Shown here piece by piece: positions 33,437-43,322 of a stretch of DNA of 55,236 nt; within the stretch, counting starts at the first letter, position 1; each line of letters begins with the position of its first letter. Made by a program: the position numbers and the translations under genes. Origin of the DNA: Bacteroidales bacterium. Its GTDB lineage: Bacteria; Bacteroidota; Bacteroidia; Bacteroidales; UBA932. A model generated the notes under the pieces. The model did no database searches. It had not been told where the DNA came from and was given only the letters and a program-made list of their open reading frames with translations. Where the stretch lies: the NCBI GenBank assembly GCA_015060445.1, contig SUYL01000007.1, forward strand, positions 1 through 55,236, read 5' to 3'.

Positions 33437-35494
33437 CTATTTTACAATTCTAATTCTTGCATCAACTGCCACCACTTGAGTGCTGTTTCCAAGAAGCGGA
33501 TTTATATCCATCTCCATTATTTCAGGTGCTGCTGCACATAATGAGGAAACTCTTGAGACCAACTGGGCAAAAATACTCTCATTTACCCCCTCTGAACCTC
33601 TGATTCCCTGAATAATCTTATAGCCTCTGAGATCCCTTATCATTCCAAGGGCAACCTCTGCAGAGAATGGAGCCAAAGAGGATGATACATCACCCAGCGC
33701 TTCAACAAATATGCCACCAAGGCCACATAGAACCAATGTGCCAAAATCTCCTTCCCTTTTTGCACCAATGAAAACCTCTGTACCTTTGAGCATAGGTTGC
33801 AAAAGGACACCCTGGGCCTGGTCTATCTTCATCATTCTCACAAATTGTTCTTCCAGCATCCGGTCATTTGAGACATTGAGGGCTACGCCTCCTACATCTG
33901 TCTTGTGTACAGGGCCAACAACTTTCATGACAAGCGGGTAACCCATTTTCCCTGCTGCAGAAACCGCATCATCCAATGATGTTGAAACATGTTCCATAAC
34001 CCTGTCTATGCCTGCTGCATCGAGAAGGGCAGATACTGACTCCGGAGGGAGATAACCACAAGGTGCCTGCTCTATAATGTTTCTAATTCTCTCCTTGTCA
34101 ATATCATTGCAAATTGGGTCTGCATCCTTTTCCGGAGAGGTTGTAACCATATTGACAAAAGCCTTGCCAAAGGCAACCTCATCACTGAAACATATTCCCG
34201 ACGATTTCCTGAATTCTTCTATTGCCTCACCTGCATTTACAACTGAAGTAAGAATAGGATATATCGGTTTTGGAGACTCCTTCATCTTTTCAAGGATAAA
34301 TCTGTAGACCTCCGATACATCTGTAAGTCCGGGACTTCCGAATATTACAGCCATACCGTCAATTTCATCAAAGTCATTGTTGCAGGCATCTATAATATAA
34401 CCCAACTGCTCTTTGGTTCCGGTTGCCAGAAAATCAATAGGATTTGCAACCGATGAGCCGTGGTAAAGTTTCTCAAGAAGGGAGGCAGCCTTTTCTCCCT
34501 GCAGATGAGGAATGTTTATCCCGTTGCTGCTCAAAATGTCAGTAAGCATTACCGCAGGTCCACCGGCATGTGTAATCACAGCAATGTTTTTCCCTTTAGG
34601 CATTGGAAGCGAGAAAATGGAGGCCATATCAATCAGTTCGGTTCGGCTATATACCCTGCATATTCCAGCCTTCCTGAAGAGGGCATCTACTGCTTTGTCT
34701 GGGGTGGCAAGGGCTCCGGTATGGGATGATGCAGCACGGCTGCCGGCTTCACTGTAACCAGCCTTTATTGCAGCAATCCTCGCCCCTTTGGCTATGAGGG
34801 ACCTTGCATGCCGCAACAGTTTCTGAGGATTTGATATACTCTCAATATACATGAGTTTTACAGGAGAACTCTCTCCCGGAACAAAGGTTTCATCAAGATA
34901 CTCAAGTACATCTTCAACCCCAATCTGTGCGCTGTTGCCAACTGAAAACACATTTGAGAAATTGAGTCCCCTCTTTACCGCCTCCTCCATTATGAAAACA
35001 ACAGTTGCCCCTGACCCCGACACTATATCAATTCCGTCGGGAGACAAATTGGATACCGGATGGGTAAAGACTCCAGCATAGGAATTGGTAATGAGTCCAA
35101 TGCAGTTTGGACCAATAAGGGATGCTCCATATCTGTTCACGGTATCGGTAATCTCCTTTTCAAGAAGGGCACCCTCATGGCTTTCCTCATGAAATCCTGC
35201 CGAGAAAATTACAATTCCCCTGCACCCTTTGTCTCTGCAGAGTACCTCTACTGTCTGGGGACACATTTTTGCCGGTATGGCAAGAATTGCACAATCTGTC
35301 TGGGGGAGATCGTCTGCACTTTTATATGATTTTATCCCTTGGACATAATCATTCTTGGGATTGACGGCATACAGTTCACCACTGTATCCTGTATCTATAA
35401 GATTTTTAAGGGCATTGCCGCCGGGTTTTGAAGTGTCATCTGACGCTCCAATAACAGCAACGCTCCTGGGAGATATCAATTCTTTTGCAATCAT
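33437..35494 (-). CDS. ADP-forming acyl-CoA synthetase (fused alpha and beta)
   Basis: Converts acyl-CoA, ADP and phosphate to the free acid, CoA and ATP, the energy step of amino-acid fermentation. The 685-aa chain fuses a CoA-binding domain (VIGASDDTSKPGG, 14-26), a succinyl-CoA-synthetase-like domain with the phosphorylated His258 in SSHTGAL, and a C-terminal ATP-grasp domain (GYPLVMKVVGPVHKTDVGGV). This is the NDP-forming family, not the AMP-forming one. It heads the operon with the 2-oxoacid oxidoreductase, so its natural substrates should be that enzyme's products. A -7 box (TATATTTG, minus strand, 35518-35525) precedes it. Confidence 0.92.
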   Translation of the reverse strand: MIAKELISPRSVAVIGASDDTSKPGGNALKNLIDTGYSGELYAVNPKNDYVQGIKSYKSADDLPQTDCAILAIPAKMCPQTVEVLCRDKGCRGIVIFSAGFHEESHEGALLEKEITDTVNRYGASLIGPNCIGLITNSYAGVFTHPVSNLSPDGIDIVSGSGATVVFIMEEAVKRGLNFSNVFSVGNSAQIGVEDVLEYLDETFVPGESSPVKLMYIESISNPQKLLRHARSLIAKGARIAAIKAGYSEAGSRAASSHTGALATPDKAVDALFRKAGICRVYSRTELIDMASIFSLPMPKGKNIAVITHAGGPAVMLTDILSSNGINIPHLQGEKAASLLEKLYHGSSVANPIDFLATGTKEQLGYIIDACNNDFDEIDGMAVIFGSPGLTDVSEVYRFILEKMKESPKPIYPILTSVVNAGEAIEEFRKSSGICFSDEVAFGKAFVNMVTTSPEKDADPICNDIDKERIRNIIEQAPCGYLPPESVSALLDAAGIDRVMEHVSTSLDDAVSAAGKMGYPLVMKVVGPVHKTDVGGVALNVSNDRMLEEQFVRMMKIDQAQGVLLQPMLKGTEVFIGAKREGDFGTLVLCGLGGIFVEALGDVSSSLAPFSAEVALGMIRDLRGYKIIQGIRGSEGVNESIFAQLVSRVSSLCAAAPEIMEMDINPLLGNSTQVVAVDARIRIVK

Positions 35495-35610
35495 TGTCGG
35501 TAAATATAAATATTTAACAAATATAGTAAGAATTGGTTATAATTCATAATAAACAGATTAAACTTTATTACAGATTTCATATATTTGCATATAAATAGAT
35601 AAAAAAATCC

Positions 35611-36453
35611 ATGAAACTGTACATAACAGACGCATTTTCCAGCACCCCATTTGGAGGAAATCAGGCCGGGGTAGTATTATTGGGAGAAAATGAACCGTTC
35701 CCTTCAGAAGAGACAATGATAAGGACTGCTGCAGAACTGAGATATTCGGAGACTGCATTTGTGAAACAAAAATCATGTCGTGATTTTGAAACGAGATACT
35801 TCACCCCATATTCAGAAGTGGAACTGTGCGGACATGCTACAATTGCAACCTTTACAGTGCTGAAAAATGAGGGGATTGTAAAGGAGGGGAATGAATATGT
35901 AAACCACACATTGGCTGGAGAACTGAAGGTTAGGATTGGGAAAGATATCCTTATGGAGATGGCCAAACCGGAAATGATAAATAAGGAACTTGATACAGAT
36001 GCCCTGTACAGAATAATGGGAGCAGCACCACATAAAACACTCACGCCCAAAACGGTATCAACCGGTCTTCCCGACATAATACTCCCTGTTCAGACTCTGG
36101 AAGAATTGGAAGCAATGGCCCCTGATATGGACCAATTAAGCAGAATCAGTGAACAGTATGGAGTTGTAGGGGTACATGCCTTTGCTTTTGCAGATGACAA
36201 TGCAACGGCACATGTGAGAAACTTTGCGCCATTGTACGGTATTCCGGAAGAATCGGCTACAGGTACAGCAAATGGTGCTTTAGCCCATTATCTCCATTCA
36301 GAAGGGATTGTCGGGAGGGGGGAGAAGTGCATCTTTATTCAGGGAGAGAAAATGGGGAGACCCTCAAGCATTGCGGTTGAAATAACTGATAAAGGGGAGA
36401 TATATGTAGGTGGTACAGCATACATATTTGCAAAAGGGGAACTGTATATCTGA
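35611..36453 (+). CDS. PhzF family isomerase/epimerase-like protein
   Basis: A 280-aa protein with the two-lobed diaminopimelate-epimerase-like fold of PhzF. The conserved FGGNQAGVVLL (14-24) and catalytic Glu47 in YSETAFV are present, as is the second-lobe block ATGTANGALAHYL. The physiological substrate of most PhzF homologues is unknown; a phenazine role is unlikely since no phz genes are nearby. A -7 box TATATTTG is at 35580-35587. It is convergent with the radical SAM gene, whose stop lies next to its own. Confidence 0.88.
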   Translation: MKLYITDAFSSTPFGGNQAGVVLLGENEPFPSEETMIRTAAELRYSETAFVKQKSCRDFETRYFTPYSEVELCGHATIATFTVLKNEGIVKEGNEYVNHTLAGELKVRIGKDILMEMAKPEMINKELDTDALYRIMGAAPHKTLTPKTVSTGLPDIILPVQTLEELEAMAPDMDQLSRISEQYGVVGVHAFAFADDNATAHVRNFAPLYGIPEESATGTANGALAHYLHSEGIVGRGEKCIFIQGEKMGRPSSIAVEITDKGEIYVGGTAYIFAKGELYI

Positions 36454-38127
36454 TTACAGTTCCTCAGTGCAAATGTTGCAGGGGGCAACACGCTCAATCT
36501 CCTTATTGTAGGCAAACCAGTGTCTGCAATTGCCAACATGCAGATAGAAGTATCTGTATCTCGGATCCCCCTCCACAAAAATTGGATTTGAAACGGCAGT
36601 ATCCCCATAATTCCATTTTACAAACATCTCTGCCGGTTCTTTTTTCATGGAAAGTCCGTTATGGGCCCACTGGAGCGATATTTCTGCACAATTGTCGGGA
36701 CAATGCCTCTTGCAGAAACTGTATAGGAGAAGCCCTTTTGCCTCAAACCCCATTGGCTGGGAGATGAATTCCCCTTCACCCAGTTCATCAATCAGTACAA
36801 GGAGCAGTTCCTTGTTTGCAGAAAATATCTTTCCGAAAGGTTTTCTCCATTTCTTGTCATTGTACCAGTAATCCAGAATCCTGGACAGCACCATACACCG
36901 GGAGAGGTCGTTATAAGAAATTGAAGGTGTGGAGAGGACCTCATAAGGGGGAAAAGGGGAGTATTTTATACCATATAATTCCGACATGTTCCTGAAATGT
37001 GTACCCGGTAGTAGTTTCAGGCTCTCCAACTGTATCTCGGCAGGAGAGACAGCCATAAGGGACAATGTATCATCAACCAATGAATTGAAAGTGTAGCCTG
37101 GCAATCCCGCTATAAGATCTGCATGAACCTCAAAATTTGTACATCCTATAAGAAACTTCAGCCCCTCAAGCGAGTTGGCACAGGAGCCTTTTCTGCCACA
37201 ATTGTCAAGCACATCCTGCTGTAGAGTCTGAATGCCTGCTTCCAGGTGCAGAAGGCCGGCAGGAAGAGACTCCAGCATCTGTCTCAATTTGGCAACCGGG
37301 GAAGAATCATTGCCACTGGAGATGTGAAGAAGTGCAGGGTGAACCTCAAGATGGAAATTGAGTTTTCCTGCAAATTCTGAAAACAGTTGGAGGAGTGAAA
37401 TGGCACGCAAAGGGTTTGCGTTGAAGGTGCGGTCAAGTACCCTTACCTGTCTGATACCTTTTGAGACAATAAGTTTCAACCGTTCACCCAATTCCTCAAC
37501 AGGGATGTCCGTTACAGGACTCCTATCTATACCGCTTACACAGAACCTGCACGAATTGAAGCAGCCGCGGGAAGTTTCAAGTTGGACAAATGATTTGTCC
37601 CATGAAAAAAGAGGGGAGCAGGTAGGAGGTGCAAGTGAGATGAACTCTTTTGTTGAAACAGCGAGAGAGCGGTGCATCCCTTCCATATCAATGAATTCAA
37701 AACCCGGAATCTCCCTCCATTTCTCATCCGAGTTGAGCAATGAGGAGATGAACGGTTCAAAAATCTCCTCTCCCTCACCTTTGAACACTGCTGTAATGAA
37801 ACTGTTATTCTTGAGAAAATTGGTGTTGTCGCCCAAAAATTCGGGGCCACCAAGAAAAATCCCTTTTGGAGAACATAAAGATGAGACTCTCCCAAGAACT
37901 GTAAGAAGATAATCTATATTGAAAAGCCATCCGGTTGCAAAAATATAATGAGGTTCCAAAAGTTCCAGTTGCCCTATAATCTGGGAAATGGGACTCTTTA
38001 CAGTACCTCTTACAACCTTCATGTTGCATTTTGATGCAGTAGATCCACTCAAATTGGCATGAAGGGCAGGCAGTGCAAGTGAAGAGTGAGACCAGGAGGC
38101 ATTGATATCTAACCAGACAAAATTCAT
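36454..38127 (-). CDS. B12-binding radical SAM protein with DUF4080 C-terminus
   Basis: A 557-aa protein. The N-terminal half resembles a cobalamin-binding Rossmann domain (FATGWLFN, FLGGPEFLG), then a radical SAM core with the cluster motif CFNSCRFC (Cys189, Cys193, Cys196) and HLEVHPALLH. The C-terminal part carries several Cys (SFCKRHCPDNC, residues near 480; NICTEEL at the end), perhaps an additional metal site. Members of this class are often methyltransferases or have unknown reactions. No partner gene indicates the substrate. An octamer lies in the CPDNC motif. Confidence 0.85.
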   Translation of the reverse strand: MNFVWLDINASWSHSSLALPALHANLSGSTASKCNMKVVRGTVKSPISQIIGQLELLEPHYIFATGWLFNIDYLLTVLGRVSSLCSPKGIFLGGPEFLGDNTNFLKNNSFITAVFKGEGEEIFEPFISSLLNSDEKWREIPGFEFIDMEGMHRSLAVSTKEFISLAPPTCSPLFSWDKSFVQLETSRGCFNSCRFCVSGIDRSPVTDIPVEELGERLKLIVSKGIRQVRVLDRTFNANPLRAISLLQLFSEFAGKLNFHLEVHPALLHISSGNDSSPVAKLRQMLESLPAGLLHLEAGIQTLQQDVLDNCGRKGSCANSLEGLKFLIGCTNFEVHADLIAGLPGYTFNSLVDDTLSLMAVSPAEIQLESLKLLPGTHFRNMSELYGIKYSPFPPYEVLSTPSISYNDLSRCMVLSRILDYWYNDKKWRKPFGKIFSANKELLLVLIDELGEGEFISQPMGFEAKGLLLYSFCKRHCPDNCAEISLQWAHNGLSMKKEPAEMFVKWNYGDTAVSNPIFVEGDPRYRYFYLHVGNCRHWFAYNKEIERVAPCNICTEEL

Positions 38128-38212
38128 AACACACTTTTTATGGTACCAAAGTACAATAAATTCCCCAATAAAATAAAGAAATGTTAACTTTACATGCGTA
38201 AAATGAGGTTAT

Positions 38213-39484
38213 ATGAAAAAAACATTGCTTAAGGGGATATTTGTTGGCGGGAGTGTCCAGGATATACTTATAAACGGGAACAGGATATCTGAAGTGGGAG
38301 CAAATCTTCACAATAGGGTAATGCCGGATGAATGCAGGGTAATTGACTGCAGCGGCAAAGCCGCAATTCCAGGTTTTGTTAATATGCATACCCATTCTGC
38401 CATGACCATTACCAGAGGATACAGGGAGGATAGCAAACTGCAGGAGTGGCTCCAGGAGATTTGGAAAGTGGAGGCCCGTATGGATGAAGAGGCAATATAT
38501 TGGGGTACTAAACTTGCCTGTCTTGAGATGATAAAGACCGGAACCACATGTTTTTATGACCAGTACTGGATGATAGATACAGCAGTTGGGGCTGTAAAGG
38601 AGATGGGATTGAGGAGTGAACATGCTTTTGTTGCACTGGATCTTAAAGATGAATCCAAAGATGCAGCCATTAAGGAGGGAATGGAAGCAATGTACGAAAA
38701 ATCACTCCATTGGGGTGAACTCAACAAAATGTCTGTTGGAGTACATGCCCCATATACAGTATCGGACTCCATGATACAATGGTGCAGCAATTTTGCAAGG
38801 AAAAACAATCTTACACTTCATATACATGTCTCGGAAACTGAACAGGAAAACCTTGATTCTGTTGCATTGAACGGTTGTTCTCCGTTCAGGCACCTTGAGA
38901 ATCTGGGAGTCCTTGGTCCCGAAGTTATAGCCGCCCATTGCGTATGGCTTGGGGAGGAGGATATGGATATTATGGCAAAGTATGGTGTTACTGCTGTACA
39001 CAATATAAATTCAAACCTCAAATTGGCATCGGGAAGCAGATTCAAATACAATGAACTGAATGAAAGGGGAATAAGGGTTTGCCTGGGTACAGACGGCTGC
39101 GGATCATCAAACAACCTTGACATGAGGGAGGCAATGAAAACTGCAGCACTGCTGCAGAAAGGGTGGAGAAGGGATCCAATGGCATTCCCCCTTGAGGAAC
39201 TTATGAAAGTTGCCACATATAACGGTGCCCAGGCACTGGGGATTGATGCAGGAATCATTGCAGAGGGGAAACTTGCAGACATTACAATAATAGATATTGA
39301 CAACTATGCATTTACCCCTAACCTCAATTTCCTGTCCAATCTGGTATACTCTGCAAATTCTTCATGTGTTGAGAGTGTAATATGCAATGGGAAATTCATT
39401 ATGGAGAACAGGGTTGTAAAAGGGGAGAGGGAGATTCTTGAGAATGTAAATAGAGTGTGCAGGAAACTGTATTCCAACAAATAA
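38213..39484 (+). CDS. mtaD: 5'-methylthioadenosine/S-adenosylhomocysteine deaminase-like amidohydrolase
   Basis: Zinc amidohydrolase of 423 aa that should deaminate methylthioadenosine (MTA) and S-adenosylhomocysteine to inosine analogues. Metal ligands His59 and His61 lie in NMHTHSAMT; further ligands are in GVHAPYT, AAHCVW and the Asp in GTDGCGSSN. The next gene, 14 bp downstream, is a purine nucleoside phosphorylase, so MTA could go to methylthioinosine and then hypoxanthine plus methylthioribose phosphate. Related chlorohydrolase-type amidohydrolases (TrzA, AtzB) are the alternatives. Confidence 0.88.
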   Translation: MKKTLLKGIFVGGSVQDILINGNRISEVGANLHNRVMPDECRVIDCSGKAAIPGFVNMHTHSAMTITRGYREDSKLQEWLQEIWKVEARMDEEAIYWGTKLACLEMIKTGTTCFYDQYWMIDTAVGAVKEMGLRSEHAFVALDLKDESKDAAIKEGMEAMYEKSLHWGELNKMSVGVHAPYTVSDSMIQWCSNFARKNNLTLHIHVSETEQENLDSVALNGCSPFRHLENLGVLGPEVIAAHCVWLGEEDMDIMAKYGVTAVHNINSNLKLASGSRFKYNELNERGIRVCLGTDGCGSSNNLDMREAMKTAALLQKGWRRDPMAFPLEELMKVATYNGAQALGIDAGIIAEGKLADITIIDIDNYAFTPNLNFLSNLVYSANSSCVESVICNGKFIMENRVVKGEREILENVNRVCRKLYSNK

Positions 39485-39498
39485 ATATAATTGGCGAT

Positions 39499-40332
39499 AT
39501 GGATGAAAGAATAAGCAGGATATATGAGGCTGCAGAATATATCAGAAATATAATAGGAGAAGAAAAACCGGTTGCAGGAATAGTTCTGGGAAGCGGATTG
39601 GGGAAACTTGCAGATGTAATTGAGGATAAAAAGATTATCCCGTACCGCGAAATACCGCATTTTCCGGCATCTACTGCTGTTGGACATAAAGGAAACTTCA
39701 TTGCTGGAAAACTTGGAGGAAAATTTGTTCTGGCCATGCAAGGGCGATTCCACTATTATGAGGGGTATCCTATGGAGTATGTAACACTGCCAATAAGGGT
39801 AATGAAAGTGCTCGGAATTGGGTATCTGTTTGTGTCAAATGCAGCTGGTGGGGTCAACTATAATCTTAAGATAGGCGACCTCATGGTAATTGCAGACCAT
39901 ATCAACCTATTGCCCAATCCACTGATTGGGCCTAATATGGAAGAGTTCGGTCCCCGTTTTCCCGACATGACACACCCGTATGACCTTTCATTGATCCGGA
40001 TTGCAAATGAAATTGCATCAGAGATGGATATAGAATTGAAAAAAGGTACATATCTTGCAAGTACAGGTCCAACATACGAAACCCCTGCTGAATACAAATA
40101 CTTCCGCACAATTGGAGCAGATGCTGTAGGGATGTCAACAATACCTGAGGTAATAGTTGCCAGACACAGCGGGATACCTGTATTTGGAGTATCGGTAATT
40201 ACAAATGAGGCACATGACAACTACGCAGAGGATTATGCCAATGACGGGGATGATGTTGTAAAGGCTGCTGATGCAGCAGCCGACAAAATGACCTCAATAT
40301 TTATATCAATGATTGAAAAACTGGAGCAATGA
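39499..40332 (+). CDS. Purine nucleoside phosphorylase (class II)
   Basis: Cleaves inosine and guanosine with phosphate to base and ribose 1-phosphate. From the ATG at 39499 the protein has 277 aa. Family motifs are [11 protein letters not shown] (phosphate loop), [36 protein letters not shown] and [20 protein letters not shown] with MSTIPEV. The Asn in [12 protein letters not shown] is typical for 6-oxopurine recognition. The neighbouring deaminase gene makes methylthioinosine a plausible further substrate. The stop overlaps the start of the next gene (ATGA). Confidence 0.92.
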   Translation: MDERISRIYEAAEYIRNIIGEEKPVAGIVLGSGLGKLADVIEDKKIIPYREIPHFPASTAVGHKGNFIAGKLGGKFVLAMQGRFHYYEGYPMEYVTLPIRVMKVLGIGYLFVSNAAGGVNYNLKIGDLMVIADHINLLPNPLIGPNMEEFGPRFPDMTHPYDLSLIRIANEIASEMDIELKKGTYLASTGPTYETPAEYKYFRTIGADAVGMSTIPEVIVARHSGIPVFGVSVITNEAHDNYAEDYANDGDDVVKAADAAADKMTSIFISMIEKLEQ

Positions 40333-40970
40333 TTAAAAATATCATATTTGATTTGGGGGGTGTACTTGTCTCGCTCGACAAAAACAGATGCCTCCAAAGG
40401 TTTTCACAGGACCTTGGCTTTGACAATTTTGGGGATTACCTGAACCCTTATGCACAAAAGGGCTTTTTTGCCGAATTTGAAAACGGCGATATGGATTCAG
40501 TGGAATTCAGGGAGATTGTAAAGGGACATTGCAAGAAAACCGCAATTGAGGATGTGGAAATAGATATGGCCCTCAATTCATTCCTCACCAAAGTCGAGCC
40601 TTATAAAGTGGAACTTCTTCTTCAGTTGAAGGAGAAGTATAACCTTATGCTTCTGAGCAATGTGAATCCTATTGCATGGAAAAGATGCTGTGAACTGTTC
40701 CTTGAGGCTAAAGGGATTGACATGGAAGATATATTTGAGAGGCTGTACCTCTCTTTTGAGATGAAAAGTTCAAAACCTGGCACGAAGATTTTTGAGATGC
40801 TTTTGGAAGATTCGGGGGCAGTGCCATCAGAAACGCTTTTCATAGATGATTCTCCTGCAAATGTTGAAACAGGAAAATCTTTAGGATTGAATACGCTACT
40901 TTATAATGTAAGTGACAACCTTGCAGAAAAAGTAAAGGCTGTGCTTGAAGAACTGGGGGAACAATGGTAA
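40329..40970 (+). CDS. HAD-superfamily hydrolase (YihX-like)
   Basis: A 213-aa HAD phosphatase of the capped subfamily I. The first motif is [11 protein letters not shown]: the nucleophile Asp8 is present but the usual second Asp is Gly, the DLGG form seen in YihX-type sugar phosphatases. Motif II (LLSNVNP) and motif III/IV ([19 protein letters not shown]) are intact. It is translationally coupled to the phosphorylase (ATGA overlap) and to the next gene (7-bp overlap), so it may act on a sugar phosphate formed by nucleoside phosphorolysis; this is inference. Confidence 0.87.
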   Translation: MIKNIIFDLGGVLVSLDKNRCLQRFSQDLGFDNFGDYLNPYAQKGFFAEFENGDMDSVEFREIVKGHCKKTAIEDVEIDMALNSFLTKVEPYKVELLLQLKEKYNLMLLSNVNPIAWKRCCELFLEAKGIDMEDIFERLYLSFEMKSSKPGTKIFEMLLEDSGAVPSETLFIDDSPANVETGKSLGLNTLLYNVSDNLAEKVKAVLEELGEQW

Positions 40971-41761
40971 AATTTTTCAGTCTCAGCAGTGGAAGCAACG
41001 GCAACTGCTATTATATAGGCAACGGGGAGACCGGTCTGCTTATTGATGCAGGAATTGGCCCAAGAACCATAAAGAAAAGGTTGCTGGAGTACGGCATAAC
41101 AATTGATTCTGTAGAGTTTGTTCTTGTTACCCACGACCATATAGACCACATAAAAGGGCTTGGGATGGTTGCAGAAAAGTTCTCCAAACCTGTTTATGCC
41201 ACTGAAATACTCCACAACTCACTTGATAACCACCCCTGCACAAGGGGGAGGATGAAGGGGTGTGTAAGGAAAACTGTAGCAGGTGAGGCAAGTTCTTACA
41301 AAGGTGTAACATTCATACCGTTTATTGTTCCACATGATGCTACAGAAACTGTAGGATACCATATAGATTTTTATGGGACAAAGTTTACTTTCCTTACAGA
41401 TTTAGGGGAAGTTAATGATGATGTTGTAAAATACTGCAAGATGTCCCAGATTGTAATCTTTGAGAGCAACTATGATCTTGACATGCTGCTTGGCGGCCCA
41501 TATTCACCCGAACTTAAAGTGAGGATAATGCAAGGGCATGGACATTTGAGCAACGAGCAGGCTGCATCTGCCGTAAAAAGGTTCTGGCATAAGGGGTTGA
41601 CACACCTGTTCCTGTGCCATTTGAGCGAAAACAACAATACACCCGGCACTGCCTGCTCCTGCATGGAAAAAGCCCTTAGGGAGATTGGCGCTGTACCGGG
41701 CACTGATCTTGAACTTGTATGTCTTCCAAGAAAATGCATTTCAGAACTCTATGAGTTCTAA
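40964..41761 (+). CDS. MBL-fold metallo-hydrolase (YycJ/WalJ-like)
   Basis: A 265-aa metallo-beta-lactamase-fold protein. The metal site THDHIDHIKGL (His, His, Asp, His) is complete, with more ligands in GHGHLSNEQAA and FLCHLSENNN. The start SLSSGSNGNCYYIG is typical of the YycJ group, proposed to have a nuclease role linked to DNA replication or cell-wall control. It ends the plus-strand run mtaD-pnp-HAD-mbl and its stop is 2 bp from the stop of the convergent lipocalin gene. Confidence 0.88.
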   Translation: MVKFFSLSSGSNGNCYYIGNGETGLLIDAGIGPRTIKKRLLEYGITIDSVEFVLVTHDHIDHIKGLGMVAEKFSKPVYATEILHNSLDNHPCTRGRMKGCVRKTVAGEASSYKGVTFIPFIVPHDATETVGYHIDFYGTKFTFLTDLGEVNDDVVKYCKMSQIVIFESNYDLDMLLGGPYSPELKVRIMQGHGHLSNEQAASAVKRFWHKGLTHLFLCHLSENNNTPGTACSCMEKALREIGAVPGTDLELVCLPRKCISELYEF

Positions 41762-41763
41762 AA

Positions 41764-42231
41764 TCAGAAAACAAGTTTGCTGGGGTTGAACCCTCTTGTA
41801 CGGAGAAACTGGAAAATATGGTCGAGAGTTGTCCCGTCCATTATCCTGTTCCTGGACATTATCCACAAATATTTTCCATTGTTGCCGCTTACTACAGAGT
41901 AAGAATAGTCTGGTCCCAGCATAATGATATTGTAATCTGAGGCAAACCACCAGAAGAAACTCACTTTAAGATGTGCCGGTTTCCCCGGATTCGGTTGGAA
42001 AGCTGTACCAAAGATCTTTTTCTCCTTACCGTGCCTGTTCCTTCCAGAATTCTCAACTTTTACTGTTTTGTCGGGAAGGAGAGTGTATCTTGTCCAAACA
42101 TCTACAAGTCCCCTTTCAAATATGTTCTCATACCTTGCAATCTCATACCAGACACCCATATATTTTTGGATATCAAAATTTTCTACAGTTCTATTGTGGC
42201 TAGTCTTTGGGGTAATGTCTGTTGTTTCCAT
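41764..42231 (-). CDS. Lipocalin family protein
   Basis: A 155-aa lipocalin with the GxW signature in YMGVWYEIARY and the later MLGPDYSYSVV and LWIMSR strands, closely following the bacterial Blc type. Unlike E. coli Blc it has no lipoprotein signal in the frame seen (METTDITPKTS), so it may be cytoplasmic or use an unrecognised route. Lipocalins bind fatty acids or other small hydrophobic ligands. The gene stands alone on its strand apart from the two lipoprotein genes upstream. Confidence 0.88.
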   Translation of the reverse strand: METTDITPKTSHNRTVENFDIQKYMGVWYEIARYENIFERGLVDVWTRYTLLPDKTVKVENSGRNRHGKEKKIFGTAFQPNPGKPAHLKVSFFWWFASDYNIIMLGPDYSYSVVSGNNGKYLWIMSRNRIMDGTTLDHIFQFLRTRGFNPSKLVF

Positions 42232-42279
42232 AGAATTTTTTCATTTAAAACAACAGATAAAGGCAATAGTTTATGCAAA

Positions 42280-42798
42280 TTACCGGATAAATTGATCAAG
42301 GAGACTTGAGATTTCTACATCTGTAGGGAGGGGAGAATCGTCAAAACAGGCAACTATTCTTCCCGACAGATTTCCTATATATATACGGGGAATTGTGTGG
42401 GAAGCAAAGAGATTATATACTGCACGGTTGGTCTGTGCAGAATATGGCATTGTGAAGCCATTGTCTTTCCAGTATGCTGAAACTGTATCATTGCCCTCTT
42501 CCCTGCTGATAATTGCAAATTTTACACCTCTTGTTGAATATCTGTCATATATACTCTGAATGTATGGCAAAGTGGAGTTACAGTCCGGGCACGCAGTATT
42601 GAAAAAGACAATGCATGAGACTCCACTGCGCAAACTTTGTCCGGTTACAGTTGAGCCGTCATTCATCTCTACAGAGAAATTTGGGATAAGATCACCTGTA
42701 CGTATGATAGAACCGTCTTGAGAAAGGTTGTCACTGGAGCAGGAAAAAAGGGAAAGAAGCGGGATTGCAGATAATATGAGGAATAATATGTTCTTCAT
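42280..42798 (-). CDS. Thioredoxin-like lipoprotein (TlpA/ResA-like)
   Basis: A 172-aa envelope protein. It begins with a lipoprotein signal (FLILSAIPLLSLFSCSS, acylated Cys about residue 19) and has a thioredoxin fold with the redox motif in FNTACPDCNSTLP, a CPDC variant of CxxC. A cis-Pro region lies near HTIPRIYIGN. It probably reduces or exchanges disulphides in periplasmic proteins. The NlpE-like gene is 23 bp upstream on the same strand, so the two may be expressed together. Confidence 0.88.
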   Translation of the reverse strand: MKNILFLILSAIPLLSLFSCSSDNLSQDGSIIRTGDLIPNFSVEMNDGSTVTGQSLRSGVSCIVFFNTACPDCNSTLPYIQSIYDRYSTRGVKFAIISREEGNDTVSAYWKDNGFTMPYSAQTNRAVYNLFASHTIPRIYIGNLSGRIVACFDDSPLPTDVEISSLLDQFIR

Positions 42799-42821
42799 TT
42801 TACGGATACAATCTAATTTGC

Positions 42822-43235
42822 TTACTTACCTTTTACTATATTGTACAGTTCCGGATTCTGAGGCTCTTCAAGTTCTTTATTGACAAGACGGAGTACTTGA
42901 GAATCAACCACCTTAAAATATACGGTATCGTTTCCGGGAGGAGGAAGCAGCCTCAAGAACTGTGATTTGTCTTCATGCACCCTTACAACTTTTCCTGTAG
43001 AGTAGAAAACCATATCTATTCCGTCACCCTCACCATCTATATAGGTAATTGTCATTTTATAAGTTCCCTGTGGCTGGAGGCTCAGGATATATTCAATGCC
43101 GGAACAGTCTGCAGCAGGAAGAACACCCTCCCAGACTCCATCCATTTCAAAAGGCTTGCCTTCATTTGCAGAGTTGTTGTTGGCACAAGAAAATGCAATA
43201 AGCATCGCTATTACAGGTAAAAGGAATCTCTTCAT
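42822..43235 (-). CDS. NlpE-like lipoprotein
   Basis: A 137-aa lipoprotein with the signal FLLPVIAMLIAFSCANN (acylated Cys about residue 17). The mature part starts with MDGVWEGVLPAADCSGIEY, the pattern of the NlpE N-terminal domain. In NlpE that site is a CxxC-type region; here only one Cys remains. NlpE in enterics signals surface attachment and copper stress, but this short version lacks a second domain and such a role is not established. It shares a strand and short gap with the thioredoxin-like lipoprotein. Confidence 0.8.
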   Translation of the reverse strand: MKRFLLPVIAMLIAFSCANNNSANEGKPFEMDGVWEGVLPAADCSGIEYILSLQPQGTYKMTITYIDGEGDGIDMVFYSTGKVVRVHEDKSQFLRLLPPPGNDTVYFKVVDSQVLRLVNKELEEPQNPELYNIVKGK

Positions 43236-43322
43236 GTAACACTCTTTTATTGTGTGAAGATAACAATTCTTTTTATATTAAGTGAAAATAAAATTTTAAA
43301 TTTGCTGTAGAAACAAATATTT

